Source: Rhizobacter sp. Root404 (GTDB lineage: Bacteria > Pseudomonadota > Gammaproteobacteria > Burkholderiales > Burkholderiaceae_C). From it: a stretch of DNA of 64,000 bases. Where the stretch lies: the NCBI RefSeq assembly GCF_001425865.1, contig NZ_LMDS01000008.1:269-64268 (forward strand), written 5' to 3'. A program made the translations under genes and the position numbers. Positions 8,987 through 15,300 of the stretch are shown in pieces. The number at the start of each line of letters is the position of its first letter. Within the stretch, counting starts at the first letter, position 1. A model generated the notes under the pieces. It was not told the DNA's origin. It made no database searches and worked only from the letters and a program-made list of their open reading frames with translations.

Positions 8987-9922
8987 ATGAAGAACGTGAC
9001 GATGCGGCAGCTGCGCATCTTCTCGGCCGTGGCTCAGCACCTGAGCTTTGCGCGGGCGGCGGAGTCGCTGCACCTGACGCCGCCCGCGGTCTCGATGCAG
9101 GTCAAGGAGCTCGAGGTCAGTGTCGGCCTGCCGCTGTTCGACCGCACCGGTCGACGCGTGAGCCTCACGACCACCGGCGAGTACATGCTTTCGTACGCCC
9201 GCCGCGTGCTGGCCGTCATGAAGGATGCGGAGGACACGATCGCGCGCTTTCGCGGCCTGACTGGCGGGCAGTTGTCGATCGGCATGGTCAGCACGGCCGA
9301 GTACTTCCTGCCGCAGTTCCTCGCGCGCTTCCGTGACGAGCACCCCGGCGTCGCGCTGTGCCTGCGCGTGGGCACGCGCGAGCAGGTGGTCGCGCTGATG
9401 CAGGGCAACGAAGTGGACCTCGCGATCATGGGCCGGCCGCCGAAGGAGTGGGCGACCCGCGCGGAGCCGTTCGCGCTGCACCCGCACGTCGTCGTCACCG
9501 CGGTGGACCACCCGTTCGTGCGCCAGGGGCGGGTGCAGGCGCTGGCCCTCGCCGGCGAGGCGTTCATCATCCGCGAGCAGGGCTCGGCCACACGGGCGCT
9601 GCTCGAGACCTACATGCAGCAGCATCGTGTCGAGATGCGCGCGACGATGGAGATGACGAGCAACGAGGCCATCAAGCAGGCGGTGATGGCGGGCATGGGG
9701 ATCGGCTTCATGTCGGCCCACACGATCGCGCTGGAACTGCAGTGCGGCCTGATCGCAACGCCCGATGTCGAGGGCCTGCCGGTGGTGCGGCGCTGGCACG
9801 TCGTGCACAACCTGGGCAAGACGCTGTCCCCGGCGGCCGAGGCGTTCCGCTATTTCACGCTCGAACACGGCGAGGGTTTTCTTGCAGAGCGCTTCGGCCA
9901 GGCGCTCCCGGCCGCCCGCTGA
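8987..9922 (+). CDS. cbbR: LysR-type regulator of the cbb operon
   Basis: A 311-residue LysR-family transcription factor. The N-terminal winged helix-turn-helix (about 6-64) reads RQLRIFSAVAQHLSFARAAE and continues to the family signature PAVSMQVKELE. The effector-binding domain begins near residue 92 with GGQLSIGMVSTAEYF. It is transcribed away from cbbL, the classical arrangement for CbbR, which activates the operon in response to metabolites such as ribulose bisphosphate or NADPH in related bacteria. The specific effector here is not visible. Confidence 0.93.
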   Translation: MKNVTMRQLRIFSAVAQHLSFARAAESLHLTPPAVSMQVKELEVSVGLPLFDRTGRRVSLTTTGEYMLSYARRVLAVMKDAEDTIARFRGLTGGQLSIGMVSTAEYFLPQFLARFRDEHPGVALCLRVGTREQVVALMQGNEVDLAIMGRPPKEWATRAEPFALHPHVVVTAVDHPFVRQGRVQALALAGEAFIIREQGSATRALLETYMQQHRVEMRATMEMTSNEAIKQAVMAGMGIGFMSAHTIALELQCGLIATPDVEGLPVVRRWHVVHNLGKTLSPAAEAFRYFTLEHGEGFLAERFGQALPAAR

Positions 9923-9961
9923 CCGGGCGCCGATCACCGGCCTCCCCTACACTGCGCCGCT

Positions 9962-10588
9962 GTGAACGACGCCAACGCCCCCGACGCGCGCACCTCCGTC
10001 TCGACCACCGAGGCGGCGGCGCTGCTCGGCGTTTCCAAGCCGACCGTGCAGCGCTGGGTCGACCGCGGTCACCTGAAGGCGTGGAAGACCGTCGGGCACC
10101 ACCGCCGCATCGAACTGGCCAGCGTGCTGGCGTTCATCGCCGAGAAATCGGCCGGGGAGGTCGCGCCGATGCCACGGAGCGCCGCGCCGCGCGCGCTGAC
10201 CGTGCTGATCGTGGACGACAGCCCGGAGGACCGCACGCTGCTGCGTGCGCTGGCCGTGCGCGTCCTGTTCGGCGCCACCGTCGACGAGGCGGACGACGGC
10301 TTCGCGGCGCTGGTCGCGATCGGCCGGCAGGTGCCGGACGTGCTCATCACCGACATCATGATGCCGCACATGGACGGCCTGGAGATGCTGCGCCATGTCT
10401 GTGCGCTCGAGACCGGGCGCCCGCGCGTGATCGTCGCGGTGTCGAATCTGGCGCCGGCGCGCATCGCCGAGCTCGGTGGCGTGCCCAAGGACGTGCTGCT
10501 GCTGCGCAAGCCGGTGTCGGAGGCCGCGCTGCTCGGCGCGATGGGACGCTCGGGTCTGGTCGCCGGGCTGCCCGACGCGTCGACCTGA
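9962..10588 (+). CDS. Orphan response regulator with N-terminal excisionase-type HTH
   Basis: A 208-residue protein joining two domains in an order opposite to most response regulators. Residues 13-62 are a MerR/excisionase-type helix-turn-helix: VSTTEAAALLGVSKPTVQRW followed by a basic wing. Residues 79-195 are a receiver domain with acidic D85/D86, phospho-acceptor D131 in LITDIMMPHMDG, S161 and the K183-P184 pair. The start is a GTG at 9962, 39 bp after cbbR. No histidine kinase gene is adjacent. It converges on yfiB with 12 bp between stop codons. Targets are unknown. Confidence 0.82.
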   Translation: MNDANAPDARTSVSTTEAAALLGVSKPTVQRWVDRGHLKAWKTVGHHRRIELASVLAFIAEKSAGEVAPMPRSAAPRALTVLIVDDSPEDRTLLRALAVRVLFGATVDEADDGFAALVAIGRQVPDVLITDIMMPHMDGLEMLRHVCALETGRPRVIVAVSNLAPARIAELGGVPKDVLLLRKPVSEAALLGAMGRSGLVAGLPDAST

Positions 10589-10600
10589 GCCGCACGGCCC

Positions 10601-11113
10601 TCAGGCGAAGGGCACCAGCAGCACGGCGCGGCGGTTCTGGCGGCGGCCGGCCTCGGTCGTGTTCGGAGCCACCGGCCGGCTGGCGCCGAAGGCCCGCTTG
10701 ATCGTCTTCTCGCGCGACATGCCGCGGGCGATCAACGCCTCGGCGACGACCTCGGCGCGGCGCTCCGAGAGGCGCTGGTTGTAGTCGTCGGTGCCCTGGT
10801 TGTCGGAGTGGCCGTCGACCGTGAGGCCGTCGATGCCCACGCTCATCAGCATCCGCGCGATCCGGGTCAGCGTCGCGTCCACCTCGGGCGACAGCGTCGC
10901 GGCGTCGACCGCGAACGGCACGCGGGCCGCCAGATCGAATTCCCAGGCATCGGCGCCTTCGGTGAAGCCGAGCGTGTTGAGGGCGGCCTTCTGTTCGGAC
11001 GTGAGCTTTCCGGTGGGGAGCGACGCGCAACCCGATGCGATCGTCGCGATGCTGGCGGCCAGGGCCAGCCAGTGGCGGCGGTTCAGGGAATGGACGGGAC
11101 GGCGCAGAAGCAT
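10601..11113 (-). CDS. yfiB: YfiB-type OmpA-domain outer-membrane lipoprotein
   Basis: A 170-residue lipoprotein with an OmpA-like peptidoglycan-binding domain. The signal ends in a lipobox before C29 (IASGCASL). The OmpA domain spans about 55-168 and contains VDGHSDNQGTDDYN and LSERRAE, including D104 and R118, which contact peptidoglycan in this family. The ATG at 11113 has GGAG 8 bp upstream, so I reject the longer frame from 11134, which overlaps yfiN. Following yfiR and yfiN, it matches the third member of the YfiBNR switch, where YfiB sequesters YfiR under envelope stress. Confidence 0.85.
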   Translation of the reverse strand: MLLRRPVHSLNRRHWLALAASIATIASGCASLPTGKLTSEQKAALNTLGFTEGADAWEFDLAARVPFAVDAATLSPEVDATLTRIARMLMSVGIDGLTVDGHSDNQGTDDYNQRLSERRAEVVAEALIARGMSREKTIKRAFGASRPVAPNTTEAGRRQNRRAVLLVPFA

Positions 11114-11130
11114 GGCGTGAGCTCCAGGGG

Positions 11131-12396
11131 TCAATGGCCTGCCGATTCGGGGCTGCGCGGCAGGGATCGGGCGACCCGCGCGGCGTTCTTCGCGCGGTAC
11201 ATGGCGTCGTCCGCGGCCTGGATCAGCGTCATCACGGAGTCGGCGTGGTCCGGGTAGACGGCCACGCCGATGCTGACGCCGATCAGGTGAAGGTCACCGT
11301 TCGGCAATCGGATCGGGATCTCGAGCGCCCGGTTGATCCGATCGGTGAGGTGCGCGGCGTCGACGTCGGCGTCGGGCGGGTTCAGCACGACGACGAACTC
11401 GTCGCCGCCGACACGGGCGATGAAATCGGACTGGCGGATCGACCCACGCAGGCGCTCGGCCAGCTCGATCAGCACCCGGTCGCCGGTGGCGTGGCCGTAG
11501 GTGTCGTTGATCTCCTTGAACCGGTCGGTGTCGATGAAGGCCAGGCCGGCGCGGCGCTTCGTCAGCGCGCATTCGGCGACGACGTTCGCGAGGTGCTCGA
11601 ACAGGTAGGCGCGGTTCGGCAGGCGCGTCAGCGGGTCGTGCAGGCTCGCGGCGCGCAGCGATTCGTTGGCCCGCTCGAGGCCGGCGTGGCTCAGGCGAAT
11701 CATTTCCTGGTGCGCCTGGAGCTCGGCCAGGAACGCGTTGAAGTCCTCGGCGAGTGCGTTGATCTCGCGCAGCGAACTGCCGCTGGCGCGGCGATCGAAT
11801 GCGCGGTTCTCGCGGATCTCCCGCGTCAGCGTGGCCAGCGCGTCGATCGGCTGGACCAGGGCGCGGCTCACGCTGCGGGAGTAGCGGCGCACGACCACGG
11901 CGAGCACCGCCAGGCAGGCGACCAGCGACATCAGCGACCAACCCGCGTATTGCAGCAACGTGCGGCCGTTGGAGCGCACCGCGAGGATGCCCAACGTGTC
12001 CTCGCCGTCGCCGAAGGCGGTGGTTGCGGCGGCGGGCACGAGCCACCGCGCCACTTGTCGCGCGACTTGCCCGCCGACACTGCGGACCGGCCGCTCGAAG
12101 TGCATCCATTGCCGTCCGCGCCGGTCGGTGATGGTCACTTCGGCCAGTTGCGCGCGGTCGGCCATCTGCTCGAGCAGGGCGCGCATGGCCGTCCGGTCGT
12201 CGAAGCGCAGTGCCGGCTCGCCGGCCACGGCGAGCGACTGGGCCACCAGCATCATCGCCCGGTCTTCGTAGGCGCGCGACGCATAGAGGCCGGCGGTGGC
12301 GAGCAACAGGCCGACGCAGGCGATCGTGAAGGTGGCGATCCGCCACTGGCCGCGACGGACCAGGTTGGCGACGTGGGTCGGCGCACGCATGGTCAT
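11131..12396 (-). CDS. yfiN: YfiN/TpbB-type membrane diguanylate cyclase
   Basis: A 421-residue diguanylate cyclase that makes cyclic di-GMP. A short cytoplasmic N-terminus is followed by TM1 (about 20-39), a periplasmic sensor (40-150), TM2 (151-170), a HAMP-like linker (171-225) and a GGDEF domain. The active site is GGDEF at 330-334, and RQSD at 321-324 is a product-inhibition I-site exactly five residues upstream. The ATG at 12396 overlaps the yfiR stop by 4 bp. Gene order yfiR-yfiN-yfiB supports YfiN: periplasmic YfiR would repress it. Confidence 0.9.
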   Translation of the reverse strand: MTMRAPTHVANLVRRGQWRIATFTIACVGLLLATAGLYASRAYEDRAMMLVAQSLAVAGEPALRFDDRTAMRALLEQMADRAQLAEVTITDRRGRQWMHFERPVRSVGGQVARQVARWLVPAAATTAFGDGEDTLGILAVRSNGRTLLQYAGWSLMSLVACLAVLAVVVRRYSRSVSRALVQPIDALATLTREIRENRAFDRRASGSSLREINALAEDFNAFLAELQAHQEMIRLSHAGLERANESLRAASLHDPLTRLPNRAYLFEHLANVVAECALTKRRAGLAFIDTDRFKEINDTYGHATGDRVLIELAERLRGSIRQSDFIARVGGDEFVVVLNPPDADVDAAHLTDRINRALEIPIRLPNGDLHLIGVSIGVAVYPDHADSVMTLIQAADDAMYRAKNAARVARSLPRSPESAGH

Positions 12397-12956
12397 TTCG
12401 CGGCGTTGCGCTGCTGGGTCAGCCGCAGCAGCTGCGGGTTGATCCGCATGCCGCTGCGCGAGATCGAATCGAGGTTGGCGCGGATCTGCAGCTTTCCGCT
12501 CGAGCTGTCGAGGCAGAACATGCCGCCGAGCGAACAGAACTCCTCGTCGAAACCGATCGTCAGCACCGGCCGGTCCAGCACGCCCAGCAGCATGCCGCGC
12601 CACTGCATCGGGGAGGTGCTGGTCACCAGCACGACGTGGCACTCGGTGGCGTCGATCGGCGTGCCGGCCATGAGGCGCCGGTTCGACACCGCGATCGCGA
12701 CGGCACCTTCTCTCGGCTCGGTGACCGCGCGGGTGAAGGCGGCTTCGGTCGCGGCATCGAGCGTATCGCTGAGGCACAGACGTACCGGCACCATCGCCTG
12801 CGACCAGCGCGTGTACTGAACGATGCCGCGCACGATGTAGGCCACGTCGGGCGCGCGCTGGAGCGTCAGCGCAGGCGATTCCGACTGCGCCCACGCGAAC
12901 GCCGGGCCGCCCACCGCCATCGCCACGGCGGCAAGTGCGTGTGCCAGTCGGATCAA
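12393..12956 (-). CDS. yfiR: YfiR-type periplasmic repressor of diguanylate cyclase (DUF4154)
   Basis: A 187-residue exported protein with a signal peptide ending near AFAWAQ (18-24). It has the YfiR/DUF4154 core and four cysteines, C61, C106, C141 and C148, in the spacing that forms the redox-sensitive disulfides of YfiR; the last two lie in EEFCSLGGMFCLD. The C-terminus INPQLLRLTQQ is also typical. I choose a TTG start at 12956-12954 that overlaps the TGA of the upstream Crp gene (12955-12953), because later starts would cut the signal peptide; there is no strong ribosome binding site, fitting coupling. It overlaps yfiN by 4 bp. Confidence 0.85.
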   Translation of the reverse strand: MIRLAHALAAVAMAVGGPAFAWAQSESPALTLQRAPDVAYIVRGIVQYTRWSQAMVPVRLCLSDTLDAATEAAFTRAVTEPREGAVAIAVSNRRLMAGTPIDATECHVVLVTSTSPMQWRGMLLGVLDRPVLTIGFDEEFCSLGGMFCLDSSSGKLQIRANLDSISRSGMRINPQLLRLTQQRNAAK

Positions 12957-13687
12957 TTGACGTGCGCCGAGCGGCCTGCGGCCATGCGCAGCGCCCCGCG
13001 GTCCAGGATCGTCAGCGAGTTGTAGTCCGGCGAGACGACGCCGGAGCGGTGCAGGGACTGCAACTCGCGGTTGATGCTCTGCCTGGACACCTGGAGCATC
13101 GCCGCGAGGTCTTCCTGGGTCAGGCGCAGGCGCAGGCTCTGCTTGGCGCCGTCCGACACGCCGTGTTGGGTAGCGAGACGGTCGATCGTGGCGGTCAGAC
13201 GCTGCCTCAAGCCGCCGACGAAGCGGTCGATCAGACCGTCGAAGGCCTCGCGCTGCTCGCGCAGTGCCATGCGCAGGGCGTCCTTCCAGAGGGAGGGATC
13301 GGTCTCGAGCACGCGCATCAGCGCGGAGGCCGGGATGTGGACGATGACCGCGTCGCTGTGCGCCACGTAGTCGAAATAGGAGCTGTCCTGGACGCCGAGC
13401 GCCTGGGTCATCTCGACGACCTGCCCCGGGCCGATCACGTCGAACGACGAGCGGGAGCCGACCGCATCGATGCGGCGCGCGAGCATGTAGCCGGAGATCA
13501 CCGCCAGAACGACCGGAATCTCGGCGTCGGGGCTGGCGATCAGGTCGCCGCGTTCGTAGCGCTTGAGCTGCGCTGCGGCGGAGAGATCGCTGAGGCACCG
13601 CTCGGGCCAGCGCGAAAAGCCCTCGGTCCAGCGCAAGGAGCGTTCGATCAGCGTGCGTTCGTCTTTTTGACCATGTGTTCTGTTCAT
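12953..13687 (-). CDS. Crp/Fnr-family regulator, first gene of the yfi operon
   Basis: A 244-residue Crp/Fnr-type regulator. The N-terminal cyclic-nucleotide-binding-like beta-roll runs to about 140, followed by a long dimer helix and a winged HTH with LTQEDLAAMLQVSRQSINREL as recognition region. The roll lacks the GELALxxxxPRxAT signature of cAMP-binding proteins and has no cysteine cluster of the Fnr type, so the ligand is unknown. The ATG at 13687 has GAGG just upstream. Its stop overlaps the yfiR start, placing it in one transcript with yfiR-yfiN-yfiB. It is paralogous to the gene at 13812-14570. Confidence 0.85.
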   Translation of the reverse strand: MNRTHGQKDERTLIERSLRWTEGFSRWPERCLSDLSAAAQLKRYERGDLIASPDAEIPVVLAVISGYMLARRIDAVGSRSSFDVIGPGQVVEMTQALGVQDSSYFDYVAHSDAVIVHIPASALMRVLETDPSLWKDALRMALREQREAFDGLIDRFVGGLRQRLTATIDRLATQHGVSDGAKQSLRLRLTQEDLAAMLQVSRQSINRELQSLHRSGVVSPDYNSLTILDRGALRMAAGRSAHVN

Positions 13688-13760
13688 CAGGCACCTCGTA
13701 CCGCGCATCTGGAGCAGGCTGCGCTTCGGCTGTCGACCGCAAGAGCAGCGGCCGTGTCGA

Positions 13761-13789
13761 ATTCTGAACAAATGATTCAAAAAGATCAA
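13761..13789 (-). promoter_or_regulatory. Candidate sigma-70 promoter of the crp-yfiRNB operon
   Basis: On the minus strand, TTGATC (13789-13784) and CAGAAT (13766-13761) are separated by exactly 17 bp, each matching four of six consensus bases. They lie in a markedly AT-rich patch of an otherwise GC-rich window, about 75 bp before the first gene of the operon. No transcript data are available, so this is a motif-based call. Confidence 0.5.
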
Positions 13790-13811
13790 AACGATTAATA
13801 GGCACTTTTCC

Positions 13812-14570
13812 CTACAAATCTGCCCGCCGACGCTCGTCCGGGCTGCGTCCGTGCCGCGCCACGAACTGCAGGGCGGGCCGGTCCAGGATCTTCAGCGAGT
13901 TGTAGTCGGCGGCGAGGACGCCGTTGCCTGCCAGCGCGCGGAGTTCGCGGTTGACGGTCTGGCGCGATACCTGGAGCAGGTCAGCCAGGTCCTCCTGGGA
14001 CAGGCGCAGGCGCAGGCTGCCGTCGGCGCCTTCGGACAGGCCGTAGGTCGAAGCCAGCCGGTCGACGGTGGCGGCGATCCGCTGCCGGGTGCCGCCGAGC
14101 GCACGGTCCATCAGGCTGGCGCTCAGATCGCGTTGCTGACGCAGCAGCATCAGCAGCATCGGCCGCCAGCGCTGCGGCTCGGAATCGAGCAGCCCGGTCA
14201 GCAGCGCCGTGGGGATGTGGATCGTGGTGGCATCGCTGTGGGCGTGGAACTCCAGCGCCGGGCTGCCACCCAGCTGCAGGCGGCCGGTCGCCAGCACCGT
14301 GCCCGCACCCACCAGGCCCACGGCGTAGCGGGTGCCCTCGCTCGCGATCGTGCGGACCATCAATTGCCCCGTGACGACGGCCAGGGTCTGGCGAGGGGGC
14401 AGCGCGTCGCTCGCGACCAGTTCCCGGCGCGGATGCCGGGCCAGTCGCGAGCCGGCGGCCAGTTGCTTCAGCGCCTGCGGCGTCCAATCGGAGAAGCCCT
14501 CGGTCCAGCGCAGTGAGTGCTCGATCAATGCAAGATCGGCGGCCGCTTCGTTCGAGAGATCCATGGGCAT
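13812..14570 (-). CDS. Second Crp/Fnr-family regulator (paralogue)
   Basis: A 252-residue Crp/Fnr-type regulator with the same architecture as its downstream neighbour: beta-roll, dimer helix and winged HTH with LSQEDLADLLQVSRQTVNREL. Shared segments such as SLRWTEGFS near the N-terminus and ADYNSLKILDR near the C-terminus (PDYNSLTILDR in the neighbour) show tandem duplication. The ATG at 14570 is used; another ATG two codons later is equally possible. The 124 bp to the next gene holds a separate promoter candidate, so it may be transcribed alone. It lacks a cAMP-binding signature. Confidence 0.83.
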   Translation of the reverse strand: MPMDLSNEAAADLALIEHSLRWTEGFSDWTPQALKQLAAGSRLARHPRRELVASDALPPRQTLAVVTGQLMVRTIASEGTRYAVGLVGAGTVLATGRLQLGGSPALEFHAHSDATTIHIPTALLTGLLDSEPQRWRPMLLMLLRQQRDLSASLMDRALGGTRQRIAATVDRLASTYGLSEGADGSLRLRLSQEDLADLLQVSRQTVNRELRALAGNGVLAADYNSLKILDRPALQFVARHGRSPDERRRADL

Positions 14571-14723
14571 CTGTCCGCAGTCGTGACGGCATCGTCCTGC
14601 GCTTCGTCACCCATGGGCAGCCCCGGTGGCAAGAAGTGGGGAGCCGGTCAACAAATTGGCATGGCCGTTGCCGCGACGAATCTGCTGTAGACCTGGGGAT
14701 TGACCGGCGAAACCGCCCGACGA

Positions 14724-15215
14724 TCAGGCCGGCAGCCCGATCGGCAGCGCGATCTCCGACTTGATTTCGCGCAGCACGATGCTCGAGCGCACGTGGGTCA
14801 CGCCGGGCAGCTTGAAGATCGTCTCGTGCAGGAAGCGCTCGTAGTGCTTGATGTCGGGCGCGAGCACGGTCATCAGGTAGTCGGACTGTCCGGTCGTGGC
14901 CTGGCAGCGCGCAATGTACGGGCTGGCCGCGATCGCCTGCTCGAAACGCTGCACCAGCTCCTCGTTGTGGTGGGTCAGGTTGACCTCGACCATCACGGTC
15001 AGGTGCAGGCCCACCTTCTCCGGGTCGACCAGCGCGGTGTAGCCGCGGATCACGCCGGCCGCCTCCATGTCCTTCACGCGTTTCCAGCACGGCGTGGGCG
15101 ACAGGCCGACGGCGGCGGACAGCTGCTGCACCGTCTGGCGGGAATCGCGCTGCAATTCGGAGAGGATCTTCAGGCTGTAGCCGTCCAGAAGAACAGAACC
15201 ATCGTTCTTGGCCAT
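14724..15215 (-). CDS. Lrp/AsnC-family regulator
   Basis: A 163-residue feast/famine regulator. The N-terminal HTH (about 10-60) has LDGYSLKILSELQRDSRQTV and VGLSPTPCWKRVKDME; the C-terminal RAM effector domain has TGQSDYLMTVLAPD. It is divergent from the indolepyruvate ferredoxin oxidoreductase gene with 85 bp between starts, and a 17-bp inverted repeat lies in that gap. Lrp-type regulators next to this enzyme usually control it in response to aromatic or branched amino acids; the ligand here is inferred only. Confidence 0.88.
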   Translation of the reverse strand: MAKNDGSVLLDGYSLKILSELQRDSRQTVQQLSAAVGLSPTPCWKRVKDMEAAGVIRGYTALVDPEKVGLHLTVMVEVNLTHHNEELVQRFEQAIAASPYIARCQATTGQSDYLMTVLAPDIKHYERFLHETIFKLPGVTHVRSSIVLREIKSEIALPIGLPA

Positions 15216-15261
15216 TTCGCTTCTTGTTTGTGCTGAAAACAGGGGTTGACCTTAGCGCATT

Positions 15262-15278
15262 CGAGAAACCTCTTCTCG
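15262..15278. promoter_or_regulatory. Inverted repeat, candidate Lrp operator
   Basis: CGAGAA-N5-TTCTCG is a perfect 6-bp-arm inverted repeat in the 85-bp region between the divergent lrp-type gene and the oxidoreductase gene. Its 15-17 bp length suits an Lrp/AsnC dimer. It begins about 23 bp before the oxidoreductase ATG, downstream of a lone TTGACC at 15246-15251 that could be a -35 box, though no convincing -10 follows. Confidence 0.5.
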
Positions 15279-15300
15279 CGTCGCGGCGCAACAATTCGCC

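Noticed and set aside
10583..10604. CCTGAG-N10-CTCAGG hairpin between convergent genes as an intrinsic terminator
   Set aside because: The 6-bp stem overlaps coding ends and has no U-run on either strand, so it cannot be supported as a terminator.
15246..15251. TTGACC as the -35 box of the oxidoreductase promoter
   Set aside because: No acceptable -10 sequence lies 16-18 bp downstream, so the promoter cannot be placed.
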